NCBI GenBank assembly: GCA_020443425.1
Contig: JAGRIE010000027.1
Coordinates: forward strand, 1 to 53,233
DNA: 53,233 nt
Direction of reading: 5' to 3'
From: Halioglobus sp.
Lineage (GTDB): Bacteria; Pseudomonadota; Gammaproteobacteria; Pseudomonadales; Halieaceae
Under the pieces are notes generated by a model. The model did not search any database. It was not told the origin of the DNA and saw only the letters and a list, made by a program, of their open reading frames with translations. This document shows, one piece after another, positions 22,206-31,145 of this stretch (position 1 is its first letter; every line of letters starts with the position of its first letter). The position numbers were made by a program, and so were the translations under genes.

Positions 22206-25200
22206 ATGCAGAACCCACCCGGACCCGAGAGGCGCGTCCCGGCCATTACTTACCCTGAAGAGCTGCCGATGTCTGAGAGCCGGGACGAGATTGCGCGCGC
22301 GATCAATGCCAACCAGGTGGTGATTGTCGCGGGGGAGACCGGCTCGGGAAAAACCACCCAGCTGCCAAAAATCTGCCTGGAACTCGGTCGCGGCGCGACG
22401 TCCCTGATCGGCCATACGCAGCCGCGTCGACTCGCTGCGCGCACGGTGGCTGCGCGCATTGCCGAGGAGCTGCAGACCACGCTGGGCGACCTGGTGGGCT
22501 ACCAGGTGCGTTTCACCGACCAGGTGACCGCGAATACGGCGATCAAGCTGATGACCGATGGCATCCTGCTGGCGGAGATGCAGCACGACCGCCTGTTGCG
22601 CAAGTACGACACCCTGATTATCGATGAGGCCCATGAGCGCAGTCTCAATATCGATTTCCTGCTCGGCTATCTCAAGCGCATCCTGCCGCAGCGTCCGGAT
22701 TTGAAACTCATCGTGACCTCGGCGACTATCGATGTGGAGAGTTTCTCCCGTCACTTCTACAACGCCCCGGTTATCGAGGTGTCCGGCCGCACCTTTCCGG
22801 TGGAGACGCAGTACCTCGGGCTGGAGCCCGGGGAGGACGAGGATGTGACCGCGCAGATCGTGTCACTGGTGGCGGATATTGATGCCGGGCAGTTCGGCCC
22901 GCGCGGGGATATCCTGGTATTCCTGCCCGGTGAGCGCGATATCCGCGAGCTGGCGAAAGCGCTGCGCCAGGCCACAGAGCTGGATATCCTGCCGCTGTAC
23001 GCCCGCCTGAGCCAGTCCGAGCAGAACCGGGTGTTCGACCGCTCCGCTCGCAAGTCCGGCATCCGGGTGGTGCTGGCGACCAATGTCGCGGAGACCTCCC
23101 TGACCGTACCCGGTATCCGCTATGTGATCGATCCGGGCCAGGCGCGCATCAGTCGCTACAGTCACCGCACCAAGCTGCAGCGATTGCCGATTGAGCCGGT
23201 CTCCCAGGCCAGTGCGGACCAGCGCAAAGGGCGCTGTGGACGGGTCGGCCCCGGGGTCTGCCTGCGCCTGTACAGCGAGCAGGACTACCTCAGCAGGCCG
23301 CGCTTCACGGATCCTGAAATCCAGCGCACCAACCTCGCTGCAGTGATCCTGCAGATGCTGACACTGGGCCTGGGCGAGGTGGAACAGTTTCCATTTATCG
23401 ATCCCCCGGATGTGCGCATGGTGCGCGACGGCTACAAGCTGTTGCAGGAACTGGGTGCGGTCAGTCGCAGGGGGGCGCTGACCGAGGTCGGCAGGCGCAT
23501 GGCGCGGCTGCCGGTGGACCCGCGCCTGGCGCGAATGGTACTGGCGGCCTCGGAGCAGGACTGCCTGGCGGAAATCCTGGTGATCACCAGTGCGCTGACG
23601 GCGCAGGACCCGCGCGAGCGGCCGCCGGAGAAGCAGCAGCAGGCGGACCAGATGCACGCGAGGTTCCGCCACCCACGCTCGGATTTCATGGCCTGGCTCA
23701 GCCTCTGGCGCTACTACGAGGAGCAGCGGCAGGCGCTGAGCCAGAACCAGTTGCGGAAATTGATGCAGCGCGAATTCCTGTCCTTCCTGCGCATGCGCGA
23801 GTGGCGCGACATCCATATGCAGCTCAGTATCGCGTGCCGCCAGCAGGGGCTGAAAGCGGCGTCCGTGCTGCCGGGGGAGGAAAACTACCAGGGCATCCAC
23901 ACCGCACTGCTGAGCGGGCTGTTGAGCAATATCGCACAGCACGATGAGAAGCGTGATTATCTCGGCAGCCGCAACCGCAAGCTGCAGATCTTCCCGGGGT
24001 CCTCACAGGCGCGCAAGTCACCGAAATGGCTGGTGGCTGCTGAAATCGTGGAGACCTCGCGGGTGTTTGCGCGGGAGGTGGGCGCGATAGAGCCCCAGTG
24101 GGCGCTGGGTATCAACCCGGATCTGCTCAAACACCACTACTATGAGCCGCGCTGGCAGGCGCGTCGGGGGCAGGTGGTGGCCAGTGAGCGAATCAGCCTG
24201 TACGGGCTCACGCTGGCCGATAAACGGGTAGTGCACTACGGGCCGCTGGCGCCTGCGGAAAGCCGTGAACTGATGATCCGTGAAGGCCTGGTGGCCGGTA
24301 ATTTCCGCCAGTACCCGAAATTCCTCAAGCACAACCGGCGCCTGGTGCAGGAGCTCGAAGAACTGGAGTCGCGCACCCGCCGGCGCGATATCCTGGTGGA
24401 TGAACAGGCGCTGTTCGAGTTCTACGACGAGCGGCTTCCCGAGTCCATGGTGACGGCGACCGCGCTGCGCACCTGGTTGAAACGCAACCCCGAGGGCGAG
24501 CGCTCGCTCTATATGACGCGGGAGGTGTTGATCGCCCGCGATCCCGGTGCCGCGGTGGGTGAGCAGTTCCCCAATGAGCTGGAGTGGGAGGATATGCGTT
24601 TCAAGCTCAGCTACCAGTTCGAGCCGGGGCAGGAGGCCGATGGCGTCTCCGTCACGATTCCGGTGGCACTGCTGAACCGGGCCCCGCGCCACCTGTTTGA
24701 CTGGTTGGTGCCGGGCCTGCTGCGCGAGAAGTGTATCCAGCTGGTCAAGAGCCTGCCGAAGGACAAGCGCAAGCACCTGGTGCCAGCCCCGGATTTTGTC
24801 GACCGGGCGCTGGAGCAACTGCCAGCGGCGGATGTCGATTTACTGGCCAGCCTGGCACAGCAGTTGTCGGCGCTGGGACGGGTCGCGGTGCACCGCGACG
24901 ACTGGGCGCAGCAGAAGCTCGACGACTATTACCGCATGAACATCCGTGTGGTCGATGCCCGGGGCCAGCTGCTGGGCCAGGGCCGCGACCTGCAGGCACT
25001 GGTGCGGGAGTTTCGCGAGGACACGCGGCAGAGTATCAGTGCCAGCCCACAGTCATCTCCGGCGCGCGAGGGCATCACACGCTGGGATATGGGCGAGCTG
25101 CCGCAGGAGTGGCGATTCCGCCAGGCCGGTATCGATATCGTCGCCTACCCGGCGCTGGTGGATAAAATCGACAGTGTTGCCATCGAGCTGTGTGACTACC

Positions 25201-25952
25201 CCGGTGAGGCGGCCACCCGCCACCGCCTGGGGGTGCTGCGCCTGCTGCGACTGGCGGGTGCGCAGCAGGTCAAGTTCCTGCGTAAACAATTGCTGCGAGG
25301 CAACGAATGCCACCTGATGCTGGCCGCGGCGCAGCTGGAGCGCGGCGCCCTGGTGGAGGACATGATTGACGCCGCGTACATGCAGGGGGTGCCTCTGCAA
25401 CAGGCGCTGCCGTTCAGCGAGGCGGCGTTCAGCGCGCTGGAGCAGGCGGCCAGGGGCGATGTCATCGGCCGGGCCAACGATATCGAGGCGACGCTGCTCA
25501 ACGCGCTGCGCGCGCTCGCTGACATTCGTCGCCGCCTGGCGGCACTGCCGCCCGATAAGTGGCGCGATACTCGCGATGATATAGAAGCCCAGTTGTCGCG
25601 CCTGTGGTGTGAATCCTTCCAGCGTGACACCCCTGCCGAGTGGCTGGCGCAGTACCCTCGCTATATGAAGGCATTGCAGCAGCGACTCGAGCGTCTGGCG
25701 GGGCAGTATCCCAAGGACCAGAAGTACACGAGTTCGCTGGCCGCGCTGGAGCAGCCGTTGCAGGAGGCGCTGCTGCGCCGTCCGGGGCTGCTGCAATTGA
25801 GCCCGGAGGCCAGCACCTACCGCTGGATGCTGGAGGAGTTCCGGGTGTCCCTGTTTGCCCAGAATCTCGGCACACGGCAGGCCGTGTCGCAGAAGCGCCT
25901 GCAGGAACAGTGGCAGGGTGTCAGCCGCTACCTGCAACAAAACCCTCATTAA
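22206..25952 (+). CDS. hrpA: ATP-dependent RNA helicase HrpA (DEAH box)
   Basis: A 1248-residue DEAH-box helicase. Motif I is GETGSGKTT (43-51) and motif II is DEAH (140-143). Motif III SAT lies near 171, and motif VI reads QRKGRCGRVGPG near 338. These are followed by the HA2 and OB domains and the long C-terminal region characteristic of HrpA (DUF3418). It is somewhat shorter than E. coli HrpA because the N-terminal extension before the ITYPEELP block is short; I kept the ATG at 22206, just before that block. HrpA helps rescue stalled or collided ribosomes and process mRNA. A weak hairpin (AAAACCC with GGGTTTT, 25939-25963) overlaps the stop. Confidence 0.95.
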   Translation: MQNPPGPERRVPAITYPEELPMSESRDEIARAINANQVVIVAGETGSGKTTQLPKICLELGRGATSLIGHTQPRRLAARTVAARIAEELQTTLGDLVGYQVRFTDQVTANTAIKLMTDGILLAEMQHDRLLRKYDTLIIDEAHERSLNIDFLLGYLKRILPQRPDLKLIVTSATIDVESFSRHFYNAPVIEVSGRTFPVETQYLGLEPGEDEDVTAQIVSLVADIDAGQFGPRGDILVFLPGERDIRELAKALRQATELDILPLYARLSQSEQNRVFDRSARKSGIRVVLATNVAETSLTVPGIRYVIDPGQARISRYSHRTKLQRLPIEPVSQASADQRKGRCGRVGPGVCLRLYSEQDYLSRPRFTDPEIQRTNLAAVILQMLTLGLGEVEQFPFIDPPDVRMVRDGYKLLQELGAVSRRGALTEVGRRMARLPVDPRLARMVLAASEQDCLAEILVITSALTAQDPRERPPEKQQQADQMHARFRHPRSDFMAWLSLWRYYEEQRQALSQNQLRKLMQREFLSFLRMREWRDIHMQLSIACRQQGLKAASVLPGEENYQGIHTALLSGLLSNIAQHDEKRDYLGSRNRKLQIFPGSSQARKSPKWLVAAEIVETSRVFAREVGAIEPQWALGINPDLLKHHYYEPRWQARRGQVVASERISLYGLTLADKRVVHYGPLAPAESRELMIREGLVAGNFRQYPKFLKHNRRLVQELEELESRTRRRDILVDEQALFEFYDERLPESMVTATALRTWLKRNPEGERSLYMTREVLIARDPGAAVGEQFPNELEWEDMRFKLSYQFEPGQEADGVSVTIPVALLNRAPRHLFDWLVPGLLREKCIQLVKSLPKDKRKHLVPAPDFVDRALEQLPAADVDLLASLAQQLSALGRVAVHRDDWAQQKLDDYYRMNIRVVDARGQLLGQGRDLQALVREFREDTRQSISASPQSSPAREGITRWDMGELPQEWRFRQAGIDIVAYPALVDKIDSVAIELCDYPGEAATRHRLGVLRLLRLAGAQQVKFLRKQLLRGNECHLMLAAAQLERGALVEDMIDAAYMQGVPLQQALPFSEAAFSALEQAARGDVIGRANDIEATLLNALRALADIRRRLAALPPDKWRDTRDDIEAQLSRLWCESFQRDTPAEWLAQYPRYMKALQQRLERLAGQYPKDQKYTSSLAALEQPLQEALLRRPGLLQLSPEASTYRWMLEEFRVSLFAQNLGTRQAVSQKRLQEQWQGVSRYLQQNPH

Positions 25953-25999
25953 ATTGGGGTTTTAGGGCTGGGAGTCGCCGGTGTTTCTTCCCTGTGCGC

Positions 26000-26028
26000 G
26001 GAAACTTATCGTTTGCTATCCTGTCATA
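26000..26028 (+). promoter_or_regulatory. Candidate ECF sigma-factor promoter for the RiPP locus
   Basis: GGAAAC at 26000-26005 and GTCATA at 26023-26028 are separated by exactly 17 bp, the arrangement typical of ECF-type promoters (GGAAC, N16-17, GTC). It lies 100 bp before the precursor ATG. Comparable EGxCG/MNIO operons in other bacteria are induced by metal or oxidative stress through ECF sigma factors. No sigma or anti-sigma gene is present in this window. Confidence 0.55.
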
Positions 26029-26127
26029 ACTGCCACGAGGTGGGTTTCATGTCGCTCTGCGCTGGGGTCGCTTCGGGTTGTTTGCTTCACGAACCTTGTT
26101 TTCTCAGACCACTGACAGGAATTTATT

Positions 26128-26472
26128 ATGGCTAATTCAAAAAAACCGCTGGCAGCTGCACTGGGCGCTGCATTTCTGGCGACTTCCATTGCTCCTCTGG
26201 TAACTGCAGAGACCAATCCATTTTCCGCACAGCAATTGAGCGGTGGCTATAACCTGGCCAACTACGACAAGCACGAAGAGGGCAAGTGTGGCGAAGGCCG
26301 GTGCGGCGACAGCAAAGCTGAGGGCGAAGGCAGCTGCGGCGAGAAGGCCGACGGCGAGGGCAGCTGTGGCGAGAAAGCCGGTGTTGAAGGCAGCTGCGGC
26401 GAAAAAGCGGGCGGCGAAGGCAGCTGCGGCGACAAGAAAGCCGAGGGTGAAGGTAGCTGCGGCGGTCACTAG
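26128..26472 (+). CDS. Secreted EGxCG-repeat RiPP precursor (HvfA-like)
   Basis: A 114-residue precursor. The signal peptide (about 1-27, ending VTA) is followed by a short linker and a low-complexity core with seven EGxCG motifs (Cys at 54, 59, 70, 80, 90, 100 and 111). Every cysteine of the protein lies in one. The last five are EGSCG at about 10-residue spacing, encoded by an imperfect 30-bp repeat. In characterised relatives an MNIO enzyme with its partner modifies such cysteines (oxazolone and thioamide formation), giving copper-binding peptides. The two partner genes follow with overlapping ends. A candidate ECF promoter precedes it. The modification here is inferred, not seen. Confidence 0.88.
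   Translation: MANSKKPLAAALGAAFLATSIAPLVTAETNPFSAQQLSGGYNLANYDKHEEGKCGEGRCGDSKAEGEGSCGEKADGEGSCGEKAGVEGSCGEKAGGEGSCGDKKAEGEGSCGGH
26284..26463 (+). repeat. Imperfect 30-bp tandem repeats encoding EGSCG units
   Basis: The core coding region contains about five units of the form GAGAAAGCC-GGC-GAAGGCAGCTGC-GGC, each encoding E-K-A-x-G-E-G-S-C-G with small changes (for example GVEGSCG in the third). The GGCAGCTGCGGC part is nearly invariant. Such repeats can expand or contract by slippage, so the number of modified cysteines may differ between strains. Confidence 0.75.
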
Positions 26473-27329
26473 TGGCGCAATCTGACCGGGTGCTCCAGGG
26501 AGCGGGACTCGGTCTGCGGCGGGCCCTGCTGGGCCCGCTGTCATCCATGGACCACGGAGAGGTCGATTTTTTGGAAGCGGCACCGGAGAACTGGATCGGT
26601 GTCGGGGGGCGTTTCGGCAAACAGTTTCGCGCGCTGGCCGAGCGCTACCCGCTGGTGCTGCACGGTTTGTCACTGGATATCGGCGGCCCCGACCCCATCG
26701 ACACCGACCTTGTGCGCGCCGTGCGTGACCTGATGCGTGAGGTGGATGTGCCGCTGTACAGCGAACACCTGACCTACTGCGCCGCCGAGGGACATTTGTA
26801 CGACCTGTTGCCGATTCCGTTTACCGAGGAGGCTGTGCACCATGTCGCCGCGCGGGTGCGCCAGGTGCAGGACATCATCGGTCGCCCCATCGCGCTTGAA
26901 AACGCCTCGTACTACGCGCAGCCGCACACCGAGCTGACGGAGGCGCAGTTTATCAATGCCGTGCAGCAGGAGAGCGGATGCGACCTGCTGCTGGATGTGA
27001 ACAATGTCTACGTCAATGCGATCAATCACCGCTACGACCCCGACGCATTCCTGGATGCACTGTCACTGGAGCGCGTGCGGTATATCCACATCGCCGGGCA
27101 CTTTGACGAGGCGCCGGACCTGAAAGTGGATACGCACGGCGCGGATGTCATCGATCCGGTCTGGGCACTGCTGGCTGGCGCCTACCGTCGCCTCGGCCCG
27201 GTGCCCACGCTGCTGGAGCGAGATTTCAATTTCCCGCCGCTGTCGCAACTGCTGCTGGAGGTGGCCCGAATCAGGGCTGTGCAGCGGCAGGAACAGTGCG
27301 ATTTGCCTGTGGAGATGGCGGCCCGGTGA
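26472..27329 (+). CDS. MNIO family (DUF692) RiPP-modifying iron oxidase, HvfB-like
   Basis: A 285-residue TIM-barrel protein of the multinuclear non-haem iron oxidase family. Recognisable blocks are [51 protein letters not shown] and HIAGHFDE; their His, Glu, Asp and Asn residues ligate the iron cluster in family structures. The gene begins with GTG, whose G is the last base of the precursor stop, so translation is coupled. It should act on the cysteines of the precursor at 26128 with help from the downstream partner. Family assignment is secure; the exact chemistry is inferred from relatives. Confidence 0.92.
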   Translation: MAQSDRVLQGAGLGLRRALLGPLSSMDHGEVDFLEAAPENWIGVGGRFGKQFRALAERYPLVLHGLSLDIGGPDPIDTDLVRAVRDLMREVDVPLYSEHLTYCAAEGHLYDLLPIPFTEEAVHHVAARVRQVQDIIGRPIALENASYYAQPHTELTEAQFINAVQQESGCDLLLDVNNVYVNAINHRYDPDAFLDALSLERVRYIHIAGHFDEAPDLKVDTHGADVIDPVWALLAGAYRRLGPVPTLLERDFNFPPLSQLLLEVARIRAVQRQEQCDLPVEMAAR

Positions 27330-28099
27330 GCGATTCAGCGCTGCAAGCCAGCCAGCTGTCGATGGCACGCTATCTGCGAAATCCCGGCCAGTACCCACCC
27401 CCGGCAGGGATAGAGCCGCGCCGCCTGAGGATCTACGAGCGGCTGGTGTACAACAATATCGAGGGATTTATCAGTGGCGGCTTCCCGGTGCTGCGTACAC
27501 TGTACGAAGATGCGGCCTGGCATGCACTGGTGCGCGCTTTCATCGACCAGCACCGCTGCCACACCCCTTACTTTCTCGAAATCAGCCAGGAATTCCTGCA
27601 CTTCTTGATGCACGACTACCCGCTGCAGGCTGATGATCCCCCGTTTATCGCGGAACTGGCCCACTACGAGTGGGTGGAGCTGGCGCTGGATATCTCCGAG
27701 GAGGTGTTACCAGCGCCGGTGGCGCTGGGAGACATACTCGCCGCGCCGCTGCAGCTGTCGCCCCTGGCCTGGTTGCTGAGTTACCGCTACCCGGTGCACA
27801 GGATAGGCCCGGCTTTCAGGCCCACGGAGGCAGCTGCGCCGACTTATCTGGTAGTCTACCGGGATCGCGGGGACAAGGTCGGTTTTATCGAACTCAATGC
27901 GGCCACTGCGCGCCTGCTGGAACTGATCCGGGACAACGCAGGCGCAACCGCCGGCGCGCTGCTGGCAGCGCTGGCGGAGGAGATGGGGCAGGCCCGCGAG
28001 CCGATACTGGCGTATGGGGAGGAGCAGATCAGGCAGTTGGCGGAGCGGACGGTGATAATGAGACCTGCATCACCCCACCCCCCCACCCCCCCTGAATAA
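27326..28099 (+). CDS. RiPP partner protein with DUF2063 domain, HvfC-like
   Basis: A 257-residue protein. The N-terminal DUF2063 helical domain (about 10-95) contains [21 protein letters not shown] second alpha/beta domain (about 135-235) contains YLVVYRDRG and [15 protein letters not shown]. In related loci this protein forms a complex with the MNIO enzyme and presents the precursor. The start is GTG overlapping the MNIO stop (GTGA). The extreme C-terminus is encoded by C-rich tracts (two runs of seven C at about 28078-28092), giving SPHPPTPPE; slippage there would alter only the last residues. Confidence 0.88.
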   Translation: MSDSALQASQLSMARYLRNPGQYPPPAGIEPRRLRIYERLVYNNIEGFISGGFPVLRTLYEDAAWHALVRAFIDQHRCHTPYFLEISQEFLHFLMHDYPLQADDPPFIAELAHYEWVELALDISEEVLPAPVALGDILAAPLQLSPLAWLLSYRYPVHRIGPAFRPTEAAAPTYLVVYRDRGDKVGFIELNAATARLLELIRDNAGATAGALLAALAEEMGQAREPILAYGEEQIRQLAERTVIMRPASPHPPTPPE

Positions 28100-28173
28100 G
28101 GGCATATTCACCGGTTGAACCGAAAGCGCGCTGCGCGTACCATCGCTCCCTTTCTTGCCGACAAATCTCTGAA

Positions 28174-28896
28174 ATGGCTTTACTGCGTTGTTTGCTGCTG
28201 CTGTCGATAGCGCTCCCGGTCCTCCCTGTCTGGGCGGAGGAGGGCGACGAGCGGAATATTGACCCCTGGGAGCCGATGAACCGTCGTATTTTCAGCTTTA
28301 ATGAAACACTCGACGATTACATACTGCTGCCCGCCGCCAAGGGCTATCGCTACGTCATGCCCGACCCCGCAGAGCGCGGGGTCACCAATTTCATCTCCAA
28401 TGTCTACGAGTTCAACTCCTTTTTCAACTCGCTGCTGCAGGGGCGTCCCGGCAATGCACTGCAGAGCGCAGCCCGCTTTCTGGTGAACACCACCGTGGGC
28501 TTGGCAGGTTTCATTGATGTTGCCACCGAGATGGGGATCGAGCACAGTCCGGCCGATTTCGGACAGACCCTCTACACCTGGGGCGTCGATTCCGGCCCCT
28601 ACCTGATGCTGCCGGTGTTCGGTCCGCATACGGTTCGCAGCAGTGCGGGCTATTTTGTCGACACCTACACCTCCATTCCCGGCCTGATCGAGGACAGGGA
28701 GTGGGCCTACCTGTTCTGGACGGTAGAAGCGGTCGATCTGCGCGCCAACCTGATCAAGGCGGACGACCTGGTCACCGGGGATCGCTATATTTTCGTCCGC
28801 AATGCCTACCTGCAGCGGCGCCAGTATTTCCTCACGGGGGAGGTGCAGGACAGCTTTACCGAGCAGGAAAAGCCGGACGATTATCTGGAATTCTGA
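28174..28896 (+). CDS. mlaA: MlaA/VacJ family outer-membrane lipid-asymmetry protein
   Basis: A 240-residue MlaA protein, with the family blocks NIDPWEPMNRRIFSFNETLD, NFISNVYE, FLVNTTVGLAGFIDVA, DFGQTLYTWGV and YLMLPVFGP. MlaA removes mislocalised phospholipids from the outer leaflet of the outer membrane and passes them to MlaC. The N-terminal 21 residues form a signal peptide, but no cysteine lies at the cleavage region (PVWAEEG), so it does not look like the usual lipoprotein. The start lacks a good ribosome site. No other mla gene is near. Confidence 0.92.
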   Translation: MALLRCLLLLSIALPVLPVWAEEGDERNIDPWEPMNRRIFSFNETLDDYILLPAAKGYRYVMPDPAERGVTNFISNVYEFNSFFNSLLQGRPGNALQSAARFLVNTTVGLAGFIDVATEMGIEHSPADFGQTLYTWGVDSGPYLMLPVFGPHTVRSSAGYFVDTYTSIPGLIEDREWAYLFWTVEAVDLRANLIKADDLVTGDRYIFVRNAYLQRRQYFLTGEVQDSFTEQEKPDDYLEF

Positions 28897-29034
28897 GGCG
28901 GGCGGCCGCTTCAGGACGCGTTATCCGTCCATCTGAGCGTAAAATTGTAAAATCCTGCCAAAGCGTAATTTCCGCGGTTGCCTGTCCCTCACGATGGGCG
29001 TAGTGTCACGCCCAACACATGATTAAAGCCTGCT

Positions 29035-30219
29035 ATGACTGCTTCACACGGCAATGTACTGATCGTTGACGACCTTCCCGAGCGCGCTGAATCGATGGCC
29101 AGTTTCCTCACGTCCGCCGGTTTCAATGTGGAGGTGGTGACTGACGTCAGCAACACCGTCTACTCACTCGGTGCTGACAGCGAGATAGATGTCATCCTGT
29201 GTGAACTCGATCTGAGGAATTTCTCCTGGTCTGATGCCCGACGCGCGTTGCGCGAGATGGATGTGCAGGTGCCGTCAATCATGTTCTGCGATGTGGCTGA
29301 CCCGGAGCGGATGATGACAGCGCTGCGGCTCGGCGCCAGTGACTTCTTCCTGCGCCCGATCGAGGACAAGGATGCCCTGATCCGCTCAATCGAACGCTGT
29401 GTACAGCAGCGCAACCTGCGCCGGGAGCTGCGCGAGTCGCGGCAGCGGCTTGAAGCTGCCAATATGGAGTTGCGCGGCACCGTCAAGATGCTGGAACAGG
29501 ACCAGCAGGCCGGTCGGCAGGTCCAGATGCGCATGTTGCCGGTGACACCGATGGTGCTGGATGATTATGTATTCAGTCACACGGTGATCCCGTCGCTGTA
29601 CCTCAGCGGTGATTTCACTGACTATTTCACCGTGGGCGACCATTACGTGATATTTTTCATGGCCGATGTCTCCGGCCATGGCAGCTCCTCGGCGTTCGCC
29701 ACTGTGTTGTTGAAAAACCTGTTTGCCCGCAAGCGGTCCGATTACTCGCGTCACCGCAGCCAGTCCATACTGGAGCCCGTGTCCATGCTGCAGCACGCGA
29801 ACAAGGAACTGCTGGACCTGGGCGTGGATAAATTTGCCACGATGGTGGTGGGATTGCTGGATATGCGCCAGAATACATTACGGTACAGTGTCGCCGGGCA
29901 TCTGCCGTTGCCCGTGCTGGTTTCCAGTGAGGGTGCCCGCTACCTGCAGGGCGAGGGCGCCACCGTGGGCCTGATGGAGGACGCCGCGTATGAAGAGCAT
30001 GTCATCGATCTACCGGACAGTTTTATGCTGGCGCTGTTTTCCGACGGTATCCTGGAAATTCTCCCGCAGATGAGCCTGGTGGAGAAAGAAGCGTATTTCC
30101 TCAAGGTCTTTGAGGAGACCTCGGATTCGCCGGAGCAACTGGCGAAGCATCTCGGCCTGGATCACGTCGAGACTGCGCCGGACGATATTGCGGCGCTCTT
30201 TGTGATCAAGCGTGGTTGA
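29035..30219 (+). CDS. HsbR-like response regulator with PP2C (SpoIIE) phosphatase domain and degenerate receiver
   Basis: A 394-residue protein. A receiver (about 6-125) is followed by a coiled coil (about 130-168) and a SpoIIE/PP2C-type serine phosphatase (about 180-394) with GDFTDYF, ADVSGHG and FSDGILE. The phosphatase metal-binding aspartates look intact. The receiver is altered: the phospho-acceptor position is Glu57 (ILCELDL), the conserved Lys is Arg (FLRPI) and the Thr/Ser switch is Cys (MFCDV). Relatives dephosphorylate a STAS anti-sigma antagonist in partner-switching control of motility, biofilm and stress. The candidate partner is the next gene, whose ATG is 2 bp downstream. Confidence 0.88.
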   Translation: MTASHGNVLIVDDLPERAESMASFLTSAGFNVEVVTDVSNTVYSLGADSEIDVILCELDLRNFSWSDARRALREMDVQVPSIMFCDVADPERMMTALRLGASDFFLRPIEDKDALIRSIERCVQQRNLRRELRESRQRLEAANMELRGTVKMLEQDQQAGRQVQMRMLPVTPMVLDDYVFSHTVIPSLYLSGDFTDYFTVGDHYVIFFMADVSGHGSSSAFATVLLKNLFARKRSDYSRHRSQSILEPVSMLQHANKELLDLGVDKFATMVVGLLDMRQNTLRYSVAGHLPLPVLVSSEGARYLQGEGATVGLMEDAAYEEHVIDLPDSFMLALFSDGILEILPQMSLVEKEAYFLKVFEETSDSPEQLAKHLGLDHVETAPDDIAALFVIKRG

Positions 30220-30220
30220 T

Positions 30221-30703
30221 ATGACACAGGGGCGCATTCTCGCAGCCAGCCAGGACGGCGCGTATGTTATCCGACTCGAAGGCGATGTGCGTCTCACGCT
30301 GTGTACCACCATCGACGATTACATCGAGAAAATGTTCGCCGATCCGGAATTTGCCAGTGTCTGGGTGGATTTGTGCGCCGCCGAGGGCATCGACAGCACA
30401 ACGCTGGGCCTGCTGGCCAGGCTGGCGTTGAAGGTGAAGGAGCGGTTCGGCTTTACGCCCGCGATCTACTCCTGTGATCCCGGTATCAACCGCCTGCTCA
30501 GGAGCATGGCGTTTCACCGCCTGTTCGAATTGCATGAAGAGGTGTGCAGCAACCCCGACAGTATCGAAGAGATACCCACAGTGATCGGGAGTGAGGAGGC
30601 GGTGAAGCAGAAGGTCATTGAAGCCCACCGCGTCCTGATGGGGATATCGGATGAAAACCGCGATCGCTTCAAGGACCTGATTACCGCCCTGGAGTGCGGC
30701 TGA
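30221..30703 (+). CDS. STAS-domain anti-sigma-factor antagonist, HsbA-like
   Basis: A 160-residue protein with a STAS domain in the first 100 residues. The phosphorylatable serine is probably Ser59 in EGIDSTTLGLLARL. The helical C-terminal extension (about 110-160) is longer than in SpoIIAA and similar in size to HsbA of Pseudomonas. In that system the antagonist, when dephosphorylated by HsbR, binds the anti-sigma factor. ATG 30221 starts just after the phosphatase stop; GTG 30212, overlapping the upstream gene, is an alternative. No HptB or anti-sigma gene is visible here. Confidence 0.85.
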   Translation: MTQGRILAASQDGAYVIRLEGDVRLTLCTTIDDYIEKMFADPEFASVWVDLCAAEGIDSTTLGLLARLALKVKERFGFTPAIYSCDPGINRLLRSMAFHRLFELHEEVCSNPDSIEEIPTVIGSEEAVKQKVIEAHRVLMGISDENRDRFKDLITALECG

Positions 30704-30704
30704 A

Positions 30705-31145
30705 CTACATCTGCGCTGTCAGTTTGCAGTGAATATAGTCGGAATGTGGCACATAGATCAGGTCCGCGACATTGCGGATCAGGTGTTCCTCGTATTTGTC
30801 CACATCGCCGTCCGCATAGGCGACGGCCCACATCGCGCTGACCAGCGCCACTTTCTGGTCCAGGCTCCACCCCTCGTTAATCACACGCGTAAACTCATAC
30901 AGTGATGTCGCATCCTCGACGCGCTCCTGGGCAGCGGTCACCAGGTTGTGCACCTCAGCCGGTTCCAGCTCAAGTACGGTGGGCAGCAGCTGGGCGAGCT
31001 TGCTCATTTCGATGCTGCTCTCATCGAAGTCGGCGCGGGCGGTTTCCACCAGCAGCGCGGCAGCGGCCAGGCGCAGGTTGCGCTCCCTGGACTCTTCGCT
31101 CTCCTGCGGGGTGTGCTCGAACAGGGATTTCAGTACATGAATCAT
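30705..31145 (-). CDS. TerB-family protein
   Basis: A 146-residue all-helical TerB-like protein. The typical blocks are [21 protein letters not shown] near the first helix pair and [32 protein letters not shown] near the second, each with acidic metal-binding residues. TerB-fold proteins are often linked to tellurite resistance or phage defence, but stand-alone copies like this are of unknown role. The start ATG overlaps the tal stop by ATGA, so it is the last gene of dusA-tal-terB. Its stop lies next to the convergent STAS gene stop. Confidence 0.85.
   Translation of the reverse strand: MIHVLKSLFEHTPQESEESRERNLRLAAAALLVETARADFDESSIEMSKLAQLLPTVLELEPAEVHNLVTAAQERVEDATSLYEFTRVINEGWSLDQKVALVSAMWAVAYADGDVDKYEEHLIRNVADLIYVPHSDYIHCKLTAQM

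Noticed and set aside
22863-23942. A 359-residue minus-strand frame opposite hrpA
   Set aside because: It is rich in His, Gln and Arg as expected for an antisense frame; hrpA is complete on the plus strand.
26284-26463. Possible CRISPR-like repeats
   Set aside because: The repeat is a coding tandem without spacers. No CRISPR array or cas gene is seen anywhere in the window.
26137-26673. Minus-strand frames of 178 and 162 codons opposite the RiPP precursor
   Set aside because: They are low-complexity mirrors of the EGxCG repeat; the plus strand has a signal peptide, a promoter and coupled partner genes.
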